Origin: Phenylobacterium sp.
GTDB taxonomy: Bacteria; Pseudomonadota; Alphaproteobacteria; Caulobacterales; Caulobacteraceae
Direction of reading: 5' to 3'
Length of the DNA: 64,000 nt
NCBI RefSeq assembly: GCF_016124325.1
Contig: NZ_WGNY01000023.1
Coordinates: forward strand, 52,708-116,707
Position 1 is the first letter of the stretch, and every line of letters begins with the position of its first letter. Both the position numbers and the translations under genes were made by a program. Shown piece after piece: positions 1 to 9,786 of the stretch. The notes beneath the pieces were generated by a model. It worked only from the letters and a program-made list of their open reading frames with translations, searched no databases and was not told the DNA's origin.

Positions 1-724
<724 letters not shown>

Positions 725-758
725 TCAATCTGTTCGGCAAAGGGCCAGGGGGCTGGAC

Positions 759-1847
759 ATGGCGAATCGCGCGCGAAGGGCGATGGCCGCGATGCAGCGG
801 CTGGCGGCGCTGGGCCTGCCCGATCGCCTGGCCTTTCCCGAGTTCGTGAGCGCCCTGGGCGACGTGGCGCCGTTCGAGTCCGCCGCCATGCTCTGGCTGG
901 GGCCGGACGGCCAGCCGGTCGACACCTACATCACCATCGACAGCGGGCCCGAACTGATCAGCCGCTATGCGACGCGCTGGTTCGACGCCGAGGAGGCCCG
1001 CTACTACCCGCGCCAGCGGGAGATGCAGCTGAGCCCGGCGCTCAGCGTGATCCGGGTGAGCGACTACACGCCCAACTTCGGCGAGACCGAGATCTACGAC
1101 GAGGTCTACAGGGAGGCCCGCCACCACTGGATCGCGGGCCTGGCCCTGCGCGACGGCGCCCGCGCGATCGGCAATCTCGGCATCGGCCGGCCGCCGCAGG
1201 CGCGAGACTTCAGCGACCACGAGATGCGCATGCTGCGCATGCTGCGGCCCTACATCGTCCAGGCCGTCGGCCGCGCGCCGAACCTGACCGACTGGCCCGA
1301 GAACGATCTGGAGGACGACGCCGCGATCCTGGTGACCGACCTGGAGGGCCGCGTGCTGCACGCCAGCTCGGGAGCCTGGCGGCTGCTTCATGGCGCGGCG
1401 GGCGTGCCGGCGGATCTCGCGGTGCTTCGGGACCGGATCTACGAATGGGCGCGCCCGATGCTGAGCGACCTGGCCGGCCGGGTCGGCCGGGCGCTGGCCG
1501 GCGGCGGCGGCGCGCCGGCGCGCATGGACGCCGTGACGCCCTACGGCCGCTTCGTGATCCGCGCCTACGCGCTGGATCCCAACGAGGGCGATGCGGCCAG
1601 CACGGTCGCCGTGCAGATCGAAAGGCGGCTGCCCGTCGGCCTGAAGATGCTGCGCTCGCCGATCTTCCGCAGCCTGACGCCGCGCGAGCAGGACGTGGCG
1701 CGCATGCTGCCCAGCGGCCTGTCCTACCCCCAGATCGGCGACCGGCTCGGCGTGGGCGCCTCGACCGTGGTCACCCACGTGCGCAGCCTGGGCCAGAAGC
1801 TGGGCGTGGGGAGCCGCGAAGAAATCGTCAGCGCCCTCTGCGCCTGA
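759..1847 (+). CDS. LuxR-type helix-turn-helix transcriptional regulator
   Basis: A 362-residue protein. The C-terminal ~60 residues form a LuxR/GerE HTH: SLTPREQDVARMLPSGLS, then the recognition helix region VGASTVVTHVRSLGQKLGV. The ~300-residue N-terminal part has no receiver Asp pocket and looks like a sensor domain of unknown ligand. The same arrangement is seen in the regulator at 62132-63265. An ORF start lies further upstream at 642, but ATG 759 follows an AGGGGG-type ribosome site by about 7 nt and starts the conserved part. It is divergent from the Baeyer-Villiger monooxygenase, which may be its target (inference). Confidence 0.82.
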   Translation: MANRARRAMAAMQRLAALGLPDRLAFPEFVSALGDVAPFESAAMLWLGPDGQPVDTYITIDSGPELISRYATRWFDAEEARYYPRQREMQLSPALSVIRVSDYTPNFGETEIYDEVYREARHHWIAGLALRDGARAIGNLGIGRPPQARDFSDHEMRMLRMLRPYIVQAVGRAPNLTDWPENDLEDDAAILVTDLEGRVLHASSGAWRLLHGAAGVPADLAVLRDRIYEWARPMLSDLAGRVGRALAGGGGAPARMDAVTPYGRFVIRAYALDPNEGDAASTVAVQIERRLPVGLKMLRSPIFRSLTPREQDVARMLPSGLSYPQIGDRLGVGASTVVTHVRSLGQKLGVGSREEIVSALCA

Positions 1848-1906
1848 CGCGAATTCCCCTCGTAGGGGGATGAAACGCGCGCGCGCGCCCGCGAACATCG
1901 CCAGCG

Positions 1907-2803
1907 ATGTCGGAACCGTTCAGCGCCAAGTTCGCCCTCGCCTTGAAAGTCCTGTCCCTGAGCCGCGGTCGGCTGGCGTCCGACCTGTGCGTGGACAAGT
2001 CGGTCGTCGGCCGCTGGGCGACCGGGGCCGTGCGCCCTTCGGAACACAACCTCTCGCGGCTGACCCTGCTGATCGCCGAGCGCGTGCCCGGCTTCACGGT
2101 GCTGGACTGGGATCGCAGCCTGGCCGATCTGGCGGTCCTGCTCGGGGCCGATCCCGCCGCTGTCGCCGCCGCCAACCCCCTGCCCGGCCTGCCCCTGGCC
2201 ATCCTCGAGCAGATTCGCGCGACGACCGCCCTGCGCGGCGCTGCCTACGAAGGCTTCTTCCGCTCGACGCGGCCCTATGTGCTCAGCCCCGGCCGCTTCC
2301 TGCACGACTACGGGATGATCCGGCTCGACGCCAACGGCCTGCTGGAGTTGCGCATGGGCACGGGCGGCACGCGCGTCGAGGGCTGGATGCTCCCGGTGCA
2401 CAACCAGCTCATCTGCATCGCCGCCGACGTGGTCAGCGGGGCCATGGTGTTCGGGATCTTCAACGGCGTCGCCATGGCGAGGGCCGACGTGCTCGACGGC
2501 CTGGCGCTGGGCTCGGCGCTCGACTCGGCCCGGACGCCCACGGCCTTCGTGATGATGTTCGAGCGGATCGGCGACCTGAGCGGCGACCGCGACGCCGACG
2601 ACGCCCGTTTCGAGGCCCTGGCCGATCGCGACCCGCTTGCGCCGGAGGACTCCGTCCGGCCGGAGATCCGGGCGCACCTCGTGCGCGACATCGGCCCGGC
2701 GGCGCTCGCCGGGGGCGTCGGCGAGCTGCTGCTCCAGGCGCCGCTGTTCCGCTCGCTGTCGCGCGGCCCGGCCTATGGGGAGTGCGCGCGGGCCGGCGAC
2801 TGA
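1907..2803 (+). CDS. Helix-turn-helix (XRE-like) regulator with C-terminal sensor-like domain
   Basis: A 298-residue protein. Residues 9-60 read as an HTH in which a partner-strand helix is followed by DKSVVGRWATGAVRPSEHNL, the typical 'choose the register, bind, number the operator' pattern of XRE domains. The remaining ~200 residues have no motif I can name. It lies 59 nt after the LuxR gene on the same strand; the gap holds a short hairpin, CCCCT-cgt-AGGGG (about 1857-1869), that could be an operator or attenuator. The 3' end converges on the chemoreceptor gene, with a perfect GC palindrome (2812-2827) between them. No strong Shine-Dalgarno precedes the ATG. Confidence 0.7.
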   Translation: MSEPFSAKFALALKVLSLSRGRLASDLCVDKSVVGRWATGAVRPSEHNLSRLTLLIAERVPGFTVLDWDRSLADLAVLLGADPAAVAAANPLPGLPLAILEQIRATTALRGAAYEGFFRSTRPYVLSPGRFLHDYGMIRLDANGLLELRMGTGGTRVEGWMLPVHNQLICIAADVVSGAMVFGIFNGVAMARADVLDGLALGSALDSARTPTAFVMMFERIGDLSGDRDADDARFEALADRDPLAPEDSVRPEIRAHLVRDIGPAALAGGVGELLLQAPLFRSLSRGPAYGECARAGD

Positions 2804-2829
2804 GCCCGGCCCCGCCGCGCGCGGCGGCG

Positions 2830-4320
2830 TCAGGCCGCGCGATCCGACCGCCGCTGCGCCGTCGCGGTGGAGAACTGGAAGCTGTTCATCGTCTTGGCCA
2901 GGTCGTTCACCTGAGCATCCAGCGCGTGGGTGGCGGCGGTGGTTTCCTCGACCATCGCCGCATTCTGCTGGGTGAGCTGATCCATCTGGCCGACCGCGAC
3001 ATTGACCTCGCCCAGGCCGCGGGACTGCTCCTGGGCCGAGGCGGCCACATCGGCCACCAGCTGGTCGATCGTCGCCACGCGCCCGGAAATGGCCGCAAGC
3101 GACTCGCCGGTCTGCCCGACGAGGTCCACGCCGGCCTTCACCTGGCGGGTCGAGGCGGCGATCAGCGCCTCGATTTCCTTGGCCGCCTCGGCCGAGCGCT
3201 GGGCGAGGGCCCGGACTTCGGAGGCGACGACGGCGAAGCCCTTGCCGGCTTCACCGGCCCGCGCCGCTTCCACGCCCGCGTTCAGGGCCAGCAGGTTGGT
3301 CTGGAAGGCGATCTCGTCGATCACGCCCACGATCTGGGAAATCTTGCCGGACGAGGCGCTGATCTCGTCCATGGCGGCGATGGCGCGCCGGACGACCTCG
3401 CCCGACCGCTCGGCGTCGCCCTTCGCCACGCCGACCGATTCGTGGGCCGAGGTGGCGCCCTCGGCGCTCTTGCGCACCGCCGAGGTGATCTCCTCCAGGG
3501 CGGCGGCGGCCTCTTCCAGGTTGGCCGCCTGCTGTTCCGTACGGCGCGACAGGTCGTCGGCGGCCGAACTGATCTGGGCCACGCCGCCGGCGACGATTCC
3601 GGCGGCCGAGGAGGCCGAGGCGACGGCCGCCTCCATCGCCGAAAGGGCGGTGTTGAAATCGGACTTGAGGCCCTCGAACTGCGGCGCGACATCGACATCG
3701 ATGCGGGCGCGCAGATCACCGGCCGAAACCCGCGACAGCGCCTGCCCGAGGGCCGAGACGACGGTGGTCTGCTCGGCCTCGCTGCGCTGGCGCTCGGCCT
3801 CCAGGCGCTGCCGTTCGGCTTCGAGCGTGTCGAGGTAGATCGACACTGCGAAATCCATGTCGATCATCACCGCGCGGACCAGCGCGCCCATCGCCGCGCC
3901 CACCGCCTCGGGGCCTTTGCCGCGGACGAGCGGACCGGTCGGCCAGTGCGCCTTCAGGAGACGCTGGAGGAGCCCGTCCAGGATCAGGGCGTAGCCGGCG
4001 ATGTACCACCGGGGATCCAGGCCGATCCGCGCATGGGTCTCGCCGATGGCGCGCACGCCGCGCACATAGTCTTCGTCGAAGCGACCTTCGGCGATGATGG
4101 CCCAGTGGCCGCCCTGGCGGTTCTGAGCCCCGGTGATCTGGGCCTCGTCGCGGAAGAAGCGCTTCACATCCGGCGTCTGGCGGACGCGGGCGTAGAACGT
4201 CTCGAGGGCCGGGCCGATATTGGCGGCGACGAACGGCTTGAGGTCGCGCAGCGTGGCGCGCGCCTTGTCGTCTAAGCCGATGAAATCAAGTCGCTCTTTG
4301 ACGTGGTATTGGTCGCTCAT
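2830..4320 (-). CDS. Soluble globin-coupled methyl-accepting chemotaxis protein (HemAT-like)
   Basis: A 496-residue chemoreceptor with no transmembrane segment. Residues ~5-160 are a sensor globin; His96 in [17 protein letters not shown] is the expected proximal haem ligand. A HAMP-like linker follows ([20 protein letters not shown]), then the MCP signalling domain with its highly conserved hairpin tip ([20 protein letters not shown], then [18 protein letters not shown]). By family, it senses O2 through haem and controls CheA. ATG 4320 was chosen over the longer ORF (4416) because GGAGAAG sits 8 nt upstream and the product then starts like other sensor globins. TTAACC, half of a CtrA-type box, lies upstream near 4360. 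No CheR-docking pentapeptide is seen at the C-terminus. Confidence 0.93.
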   Translation of the reverse strand: MSDQYHVKERLDFIGLDDKARATLRDLKPFVAANIGPALETFYARVRQTPDVKRFFRDEAQITGAQNRQGGHWAIIAEGRFDEDYVRGVRAIGETHARIGLDPRWYIAGYALILDGLLQRLLKAHWPTGPLVRGKGPEAVGAAMGALVRAVMIDMDFAVSIYLDTLEAERQRLEAERQRSEAEQTTVVSALGQALSRVSAGDLRARIDVDVAPQFEGLKSDFNTALSAMEAAVASASSAAGIVAGGVAQISSAADDLSRRTEQQAANLEEAAAALEEITSAVRKSAEGATSAHESVGVAKGDAERSGEVVRRAIAAMDEISASSGKISQIVGVIDEIAFQTNLLALNAGVEAARAGEAGKGFAVVASEVRALAQRSAEAAKEIEALIAASTRQVKAGVDLVGQTGESLAAISGRVATIDQLVADVAASAQEQSRGLGEVNVAVGQMDQLTQQNAAMVEETTAATHALDAQVNDLAKTMNSFQFSTATAQRRSDRAA

Positions 4321-4447
4321 GGCCCACTTCTCCGCTCCCGAGCGAGAGGCCAATATCGCGGTTAACCACGCATTTCGACGGCCGCGCCAGATCGCGCCTG
4401 CGGCAATTGACCGCAATCGTGGACTTACTAAATTTCAAATACCCGCG

Positions 4448-5446
4448 TTAGTTGTCTACCGGCAGTTTCTCGGTGTCGACCGACGCTTGGAGCTGGGGCG
4501 AATAGCGCGAGCCAGCCACCGTCCGGCCGTTCACCGTCTCGTCCACCTCGGCGACGAGCTCGGGGGAGAGGACGACATCGGCGGCCGCCGCGTTCTCACG
4601 CATGTGGTCGGGGTTCGTGGTCCCGGGAATGGAGACCAGCGCGGGGTCCTTGGCCATCAGCCAGGCGAGGCAGAGCTGGGCCGGCGTGCATCCCGCCTTC
4701 GCCGCCAGGGCCTCGAAGCGCGCCAGCAGGCGCAGGTTGGCCTCGAAGGCTTCGCCCTGGAACCGCGGCATGGCGACCCGCATGTCGCCTTCGGCGAATT
4801 CCGCCCGCCGCACGCCGCCGGCCAGGAAGCCGCGGCCCACGGGCGAGAAGGCCACGAAGGTGACGCCCAGCTCGTGGCAGGCGTCCAGCACCGCGATCTC
4901 GGGATTGCGGGTCCACGGGGAGTATTCGGTCTGCAGGGCGGCGATCGGATGGACCGCGTGCGCCCGGCGCAGCGTCGGCGCCGAGACCTCCGACAGGCCG
5001 ATCGCCCGGATCTTGCCGGCCGCGACCAGATCCGCCAGCGCGCCCACGCTCTCCTCGATCGGCACCTGCCTGTCCCAGCGGTGGAGGTAGTAGAGGTCGA
5101 TCACGTCGGTCTTCAGCCGGCGCAGGCTGACGTCGCACAGCGCCTTGATCGTCTCGGGCCGGCCGTCGAGGCCGCGCTGGGTTCCGGTCGCATCGGTGAT
5201 CCCGCACTTCGAGGCCAGAACGATCCTGTCGCGATGGGGGCCCAGCACTTCGCCGACCAGCGTCTCGTTGTGGCCCAGGCCGTAGACCGCGGCGGTGTCG
5301 AAGAAGGTGTAGCCGGCGTCGAGCGCGCCCAGCAGCACCGCCTCGGCGCGCGGGCGGTCCGCGGCCGGCCCGTAGCCGGACGACAGGCTCATGCAGCCCA
5401 GGCCGATGGCCGAAACTTCCAGCGGTCCGATCTTGCGGGTCTGCAT
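4448..5446 (-). CDS. Aldo/keto reductase
   Basis: A 332-residue cytosolic NADPH-dependent oxidoreductase of the AKR fold. The catalytic tetrad is readable: Asp50 and Tyr55 in FFDTAAVYG, Lys80 in LASKCG, and His122 in YYLHRWD. The C-terminal cofactor region VSIPGTTNPDHMRENAAAADV is also typical. The sequence most resembles the bacterial AKR13-like group that acts on aldehydes and quinone-like substrates; the physiological substrate is unknown. It lies between the chemoreceptor and the DUF4180 operon on the same strand with 56 nt and 127 nt gaps, so it may have its own promoter. Confidence 0.93.
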   Translation of the reverse strand: MQTRKIGPLEVSAIGLGCMSLSSGYGPAADRPRAEAVLLGALDAGYTFFDTAAVYGLGHNETLVGEVLGPHRDRIVLASKCGITDATGTQRGLDGRPETIKALCDVSLRRLKTDVIDLYYLHRWDRQVPIEESVGALADLVAAGKIRAIGLSEVSAPTLRRAHAVHPIAALQTEYSPWTRNPEIAVLDACHELGVTFVAFSPVGRGFLAGGVRRAEFAEGDMRVAMPRFQGEAFEANLRLLARFEALAAKAGCTPAQLCLAWLMAKDPALVSIPGTTNPDHMRENAAAADVVLSPELVAEVDETVNGRTVAGSRYSPQLQASVDTEKLPVDN

Positions 5447-5502
5447 GCGCCCCTCCCCTTACACGTGCGGCCCCGCGAAGAACCGCAGCGGGACGGGCGC
5501 CG

Positions 5503-5874
5503 TCAACCCAGGCGGGCGAGCTTCTCCGCCAGCTCGGCCTCGTCGGCCACGAACCAGACGTGGCGGCCGCGGTTGGATTCGCGGACGAAATCGCGCAGCG
5601 CGTCGCTCGCCCCGACCGCTTCCGAAACGTCGCCCACGAAGGCCACTTTCAGCCCGTAGTTCACGAACTTCTGGATCGCCTCGCCGGCGATCCGCGTGCG
5701 CAGCGCCAGGAACCCCGGCGCGAGCCGGCCGACCGGGACGACCAGCAGCTCGGCGCGGGCGCCCAGGGCCTCGCCGATCAGATCGGTCGCCGCCCGCTCG
5801 CCGTCCAGCAGCGGACCGTCGGGCGCAAGGACATAGACCGCCGTTCCGCCGATAGTCCGGGCCTCGCCGCTCAT
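5503..5874 (-). CDS. DUF4180 family protein
   Basis: A 123-residue protein without signal or membrane segments. The C-terminal half, with KFVNYGLKVAFVGDVS and ALRDFVRESNRGRHVWFV, matches the pattern I associate with DUF4180. The function is unknown. It is the third gene of an apparent operon (HTH protein, alpha/beta hydrolase, DUF4180): its ATG overlaps the hydrolase stop codon in a 4-nt ATGA overlap (5871-5874), so translation is probably coupled. Confidence 0.78.
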   Translation of the reverse strand: MSGEARTIGGTAVYVLAPDGPLLDGERAATDLIGEALGARAELLVVPVGRLAPGFLALRTRIAGEAIQKFVNYGLKVAFVGDVSEAVGASDALRDFVRESNRGRHVWFVADEAELAEKLARLG

Positions 5875-6734
5875 GGCCTCAGCACGCTCGTCAGGAACGC
5901 GTCGATCCGCGCGGCGTGGCCCACCAGCATGTGGCCGGCGTCCGCCAGCCAGACCACCTCGGCCTTCGGGACCAACGCCTCCAGCCGCGCCTTGGTGGTC
6001 GGCGAGTCGATGAACACGTCGCGCCCGCCCAGGATCGCCAGCACGGGCATGCCCAGCCGCCGCAGCGCGTCGTCCGAAAACTGCGGCAGCCGCTCGGTGC
6101 GCGGCCGGAAGCTGGCGTTGATCATGGCCATGAACGCGCCGAACGCCTTCACCGCCGGCGGCAGGTCCTTGGGCTCGGGCCCGCCGCGGATCCGCTCGCC
6201 GATCTTCCGCCGCCCCCAGGGCCCCAGCAGCATCAGCGGCAGGACCCAGAGCAGCACGTTCCTGTGCCTGCCCACGCCCCCCGGGCAGAGGAGCGCCAGC
6301 GCGCTCACCCGCCCGGGCCGGTTCGTGGCGTATTCCAGCGCCAGCCAGCCGCCGAGCGAGAGGCCCACCAGCGCGGCCGTCTCGATGCCGAGGGCCGCGA
6401 ACACTTCGTCCAGCCAGGGCGCATAGGCGCCGGACGCGAGCGGCGGCCGCGACGGCGCGCTGAAGCCCGGCTCGCCGATCATGTCGACCGCATAGACCCG
6501 GAAGCGCCGCGCCCAGGTCGCCACGTCGCCCAGCCAGCTCGCCGAATTGGCCATCGAGCCGTGCAGCAGGACCAGCGGCGGAGCGTCGTTCGGCCCGCAG
6601 GCGACCACGAAGGTCTCGCCCTGGGCGGTCGGGATGCGCAGGTGCTCGTTCGGGACCGGCCAGTGGGCGAGGAACTCGGCATAGCGGGCGCGCACGGCCT
6701 CGCCGGCCGCGGCGGTGCGATAGACGGCGTTCAT
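5871..6734 (-). CDS. Alpha/beta-fold hydrolase
   Basis: A 287-residue cytosolic alpha/beta hydrolase. It has the oxyanion-hole region LVLLHGS, the nucleophile elbow GLSLGG with Ser126, an acid residue in GGRDVFIDSP, and the catalytic His in DAGHMLVG near the C-terminus. The substrate is not predictable. It sits in the middle of a tight operon: 2 nt after the HTH gene and overlapping the DUF4180 gene by 4 nt, so these three products are probably made together. Confidence 0.9.
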   Translation of the reverse strand: MNAVYRTAAAGEAVRARYAEFLAHWPVPNEHLRIPTAQGETFVVACGPNDAPPLVLLHGSMANSASWLGDVATWARRFRVYAVDMIGEPGFSAPSRPPLASGAYAPWLDEVFAALGIETAALVGLSLGGWLALEYATNRPGRVSALALLCPGGVGRHRNVLLWVLPLMLLGPWGRRKIGERIRGGPEPKDLPPAVKAFGAFMAMINASFRPRTERLPQFSDDALRRLGMPVLAILGGRDVFIDSPTTKARLEALVPKAEVVWLADAGHMLVGHAARIDAFLTSVLRP

Positions 6735-6736
6735 GC

Positions 6737-7147
6737 TCAGGCCTCCGTCAGCACCTGGATCATCTTCAGCATCGCGGCGGTGTCGGCGGGCGAGCCGGCG
6801 ATGACGACCTTCAGGACCTTGCGGACCGTGTCGTAGGCCACATCGAGGCTCATCGCGTCCGCATGGGCCTCATGGCCCATCCGCATGCTGGGCAGGGTGC
6901 GCGCGATCCGTTCGGCCAGCGCCGGAGCGACATCGGGCATGTCGACGATGCTGGTCACCCGCGCGGTGGTGGGACGCGCGCCCGGGACGACGCCGGTCAT
7001 CGCCTCCATGTCGCTGCGCAGGATGCGGTACGACTTGCCAACCTTGACGGCGCGCAGGCGGCCTTCGCGGATGAAGCGGCGCACCGTCTTGGGATGCAGC
7101 TTCAGCCGTTCGGCGAACTGCTCCACCGTGTAGACTTCCTCGGACAT
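6737..7147 (-). CDS. Excisionase-family (MerR-like) helix-turn-helix protein
   Basis: A 136-residue protein. Residues 5-50 form a winged HTH of the excisionase type ([20 protein letters not shown], then [18 protein letters not shown]). The C-terminal ~80 residues (after [10 protein letters not shown]) are a separate small domain I do not recognise. It is the first gene of the operon with the hydrolase and DUF4180 genes and diverges from the amidohydrolase at 7200 across a 52-bp gap that contains repeated TTCCC-WAT boxes, the obvious candidate operator. No integrase is nearby, so the domain name should not be taken as evidence of a phage. Confidence 0.85.
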   Translation of the reverse strand: MSEEVYTVEQFAERLKLHPKTVRRFIREGRLRAVKVGKSYRILRSDMEAMTGVVPGARPTTARVTSIVDMPDVAPALAERIARTLPSMRMGHEAHADAMSLDVAYDTVRKVLKVVIAGSPADTAAMLKMIQVLTEA

Positions 7148-7171
7148 CGGACCACTCGTCGTTGCTGAATG

Positions 7172-7226
7172 TTCCCTATCATTCCCAATTGGAGAGTCAA
7201 TGATTCCCTATAAGGCCCTATTGGGA
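7172..7226. promoter_or_regulatory. Repeated TTCCC(T/A)AT boxes in a divergent promoter
   Basis: TTCCCTAT occurs at 7172-7179 and 7204-7211, TTCCCAAT at 7182-7189, and an inverted copy (ATTGGGA) at 7220-7226. The first two are 10 bp apart, one helical turn. The third and fourth lie within the first codons of the amidohydrolase gene. Two GANTC methylation sites (7194-7198, 7202-7206) fall between them. The likely binder is the HTH protein encoded just to the left, but that is inference. Confidence 0.5.
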
Positions 7227-8471
7227 CTCGTTGTCGCCCTGGCGTCCGGCGGCGCGGCCAACGCCGGCGGCTATCTGCTGGAGCCGGATGCGGTCTGGAC
7301 CGAGGGTTCGCCGCCGCATGCCGGCTGGGTCGTGCGCATCGACGGCGCGAAGGTGACGGCGGTCGGGCCGAAGGCGGACGTGGCCGCGGACGGCGCTGAG
7401 GTCGTGGCCCTGCCGGGAACGACCCTGGTCCCGGGCCTGATCGAGCTGCACTCGCATCTGCTGCTGCACCCGTACAACGAGACGCTCTGGGACGATCAGG
7501 TGCTGAAGGAGGCGCCCTTCTACCGGACCCTCCGAGCCGGGCGGGACGCCACGCGCACCCTGATGGCCGGCTTCACCGCCGAGCGCGACCTGGGCACCGA
7601 AGGGGCCGGCGACGCCGACGTGTCGCTGAAGAAGGCCATCGCGGACGGGATCGTCGCCGGGCCGCGCCTCTTCGTGGTCACCCGCGCCATCGTGGCCAGG
7701 GGCGCCTACGGCCCGCGCCAGGGCTTCCGCACCGACATGGACCTGCCCCAGGGCGCCCAGGAGGCCAGCGGCGTGGACGAGGTGGTCGCCGCCGTTCGCG
7801 AGCAGGCCGCCGCCGGGGCCGACTGGATCAAGGTCTACGCCGACTACCGGATCGGTCCGAACGGCGAGACCCGGCCCGCCTTCAGCAAGGCCGAGCTCGA
7901 CGCCCTGGTGCGCACGGCCCACGACCTCGGCCGCCCGGTCGCCGCCCACGCCTCGGGCGACGAGGGCATCCGCCGCGCCGTGCTGGCCGGCGTCGACACC
8001 ATCGAGCACGGCTACAGCGCTTCGGAGGCGACGCTGAAGCTCATGAAAGAGAAGGGAACGGCGCTCGTCCCGACCCTGGAGGCCGTGGCGGCCACGTCGG
8101 AGTACTTCCGCGGCTACAAGCCCGGCGGGCCGCCCACCAGCGGCATGGCCCAGGCGGCCGAGACCTTCCGGCTGGCGCTGAAGCTGGGCGTCACGATCGG
8201 CATGGGCGGCGATGTCGGCGTCTTCCCGCACGGCGAGAACTGGCGCGAGATGGACTGGATGGCGAAGGACGGCATGACCCCGCTCCAGGCCCTGACCGCG
8301 GCGACGGCCACCAACGCCGCGATCCTGGGACAGACCGGCAAGCTGGGTTGCGTCGCCGCCGGCTGCGCGGCCGACCTCGTGGCGGTGGCGGGCGACCCGA
8401 CCACCGACGTGGCGGCGGTGAAGAACGTGCGCTTCGTGATGAAGGACGGAACGATCTACCGGCGGCCGTAG
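7200..8471 (+). CDS. Secreted amidohydrolase family protein (imidazolonepropionase/prolidase-like)
   Basis: A 423-residue metal-dependent hydrolase with an N-terminal signal peptide ([17 protein letters not shown], ending about AANAGG), so it acts in the periplasm. Metal ligands are visible: His84 and His86 in ELHSHL, a probable carboxylated Lys in DWIKVYAD, His in VAAHASGD, His in IEHGYS, and Asp in GMGGDVGVF. Close relatives hydrolyse Xaa-Pro or other peptides and related amides; the substrate here is unknown. A GGAGAG ribosome site (7191-7196) lies 3-4 nt from ATG 7200. It diverges from the HTH operon. Confidence 0.9.
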   Translation: MIPYKALLGLVVALASGGAANAGGYLLEPDAVWTEGSPPHAGWVVRIDGAKVTAVGPKADVAADGAEVVALPGTTLVPGLIELHSHLLLHPYNETLWDDQVLKEAPFYRTLRAGRDATRTLMAGFTAERDLGTEGAGDADVSLKKAIADGIVAGPRLFVVTRAIVARGAYGPRQGFRTDMDLPQGAQEASGVDEVVAAVREQAAAGADWIKVYADYRIGPNGETRPAFSKAELDALVRTAHDLGRPVAAHASGDEGIRRAVLAGVDTIEHGYSASEATLKLMKEKGTALVPTLEAVAATSEYFRGYKPGGPPTSGMAQAAETFRLALKLGVTIGMGGDVGVFPHGENWREMDWMAKDGMTPLQALTAATATNAAILGQTGKLGCVAAGCAADLVAVAGDPTTDVAAVKNVRFVMKDGTIYRRP

Positions 8472-8477
8472 CCGGTC

Positions 8478-8550
8478 GCCCCCCTCCGTCTCGTCGCTGC
8501 GCGCCGATCCACCTCCCCCGTTCGCACGGGGGAGGAGCGCCGGAGGGGGC
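8478..8550. repeat. Nested palindrome between convergent genes
   Basis: A perfect 10-bp stem CCTCCCCCGT / ACGGGGGAGG (8512-8521, 8526-8535; loop TCGC) is nested in an outer pair of about 10 bp (8478-8488 with 8541-8550). The outer arm reaches the stop codon of the aminotransferase. There is no T-run, but its place between two convergent genes suggests a bidirectional transcript end. It belongs to a family of CCTCCCC-type palindromes seen again at 17422, 35111, 37259 and 37440. Confidence 0.65.
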
Positions 8551-9692
8551 TAGGCCGCCTTCGCCCGCGCCGCCTCGAACCACGGGACCAGCCGGCGGAT
8601 CGCCTCCTCGATCTCCGGCGTGGAGACGGCGAAGCTCATGCGGATGAAGCGCCGGCCCTCGACCGGGTCGAAGTCGATCCCCGGCGCCGTGGCCACGCCG
8701 GTGTCGGTGAGGAGCTGCTTGCAGAAGGCCAGGCTGTCGTCGGTCAGCCGGCCCACGTCGGCCCAGATGTAGAAGGCGCCGTCCGGCGGGGCGATCCGCT
8801 CCAGGCCCAGGCGCGGCAGGGCGTCGAGCAGCAGTTCGCGGTTGCGCCGGTAGGTGGCGAGGTGGCCTTCCAGCTCGTCCTTGCAGTCCATGGCGACCAG
8901 GGCGGCGTGCTGGGCCAGCGAGGGGGCGGTGAGGAACAGGGCGCCCATGTAGGCCACCGCGCGCGAGGCCTCCTCCCGCGGCACGATCAGCCAGCCCAGC
9001 CGCCAGCCGGCCATGCTGAAATACTTGGAAAAGCTGCTCACCACGATGGTGGTCGGCTCGAACTCCAGCATCGAGCGCGTCGGCTCGCCGAACGTCAGGC
9101 CGTGATAGATCTCGTCGGAGACGATGCGGATGCCGCGGGCGCGGCAGACCTCGGCGATGGCGGCCAGTTCGTCACCGGGGATGATGGTGCCGGTAGGGTT
9201 CGCCGGGCTGGCGATGATCACGCCGGCCGGCGCCGGATCGAGCGCCGCCAGCGTCGCCGCCGTGAGCTGGAAGCGCGTCTCCGGCCCGCAGGGAATCTCC
9301 AGCGCCGTCATGTTCAGCGCCTTCACCGTGTTGCGGTAGGCCACGTAGCCCGGCCGGGCCATGGCGATGACGTCGCCCGGCTTGAAGGTGGCCGAGAGCG
9401 CCAGGACGAGCCCGGGCGAGGCGCCGCAGGTGAGCGTGATCTGGCGGGGCTCCACCGTCACGCCATAGGTCTCGGCGTAGTGGCGGCAGATGCGCGCCTT
9501 CAGCGGCGCGCTTTCCCAGTAGCCCATGCCGTCGGTGTCGAGCACCTCGTGCGCCCGCGCGATGGCGGCCTTGGGCGCGCCGGTCGACGGCTGGCCGAAC
9601 TCCATGTGGATGATCGAACGGCCCTCGGCCTTCAGCTTCTGGGCCAAGCCGCTGATGGAGATGGCGTAGAAGGGATCGACGTCTGCGCTCAT
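8550..9692 (-). CDS. PLP-dependent aminotransferase, class I/II
   Basis: A 380-residue fold-type I aminotransferase. It shows the substrate/cofactor motif ASPANPTGTI, Asp193 in VSDEIYHG, the PLP lysine Lys223 in SSFSKYFSMAGWRLGW, and a C-terminal Arg in RRFIRMSFA that binds the substrate carboxylate. The FSMAGWRLGW motif is common in aspartate/alanine-type transaminases; exact amino-acid specificity is not clear. The start (ATG 9692) is divergent from the MFS transporter. Confidence 0.93.
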   Translation of the reverse strand: MSADVDPFYAISISGLAQKLKAEGRSIIHMEFGQPSTGAPKAAIARAHEVLDTDGMGYWESAPLKARICRHYAETYGVTVEPRQITLTCGASPGLVLALSATFKPGDVIAMARPGYVAYRNTVKALNMTALEIPCGPETRFQLTAATLAALDPAPAGVIIASPANPTGTIIPGDELAAIAEVCRARGIRIVSDEIYHGLTFGEPTRSMLEFEPTTIVVSSFSKYFSMAGWRLGWLIVPREEASRAVAYMGALFLTAPSLAQHAALVAMDCKDELEGHLATYRRNRELLLDALPRLGLERIAPPDGAFYIWADVGRLTDDSLAFCKQLLTDTGVATAPGIDFDPVEGRRFIRMSFAVSTPEIEEAIRRLVPWFEAARAKAA

Positions 9693-9786
9693 GTCTTCGC
9701 CCTAGCCCCAATCGGCGAGGAACGCCATGCGGCTTGACCTTCGCGGCCTCGGACGCGAAGCCGGACGCAACGAGGGGGAAACGAGC

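Noticed and set aside
6737..7147. Excisionase-type HTH protein as sign of a prophage or integrative element
   Set aside because: No integrase, phage structural gene, att duplication or base-composition shift is nearby; such HTH domains are common in ordinary regulators, and the gene is embedded in a hydrolase operon.
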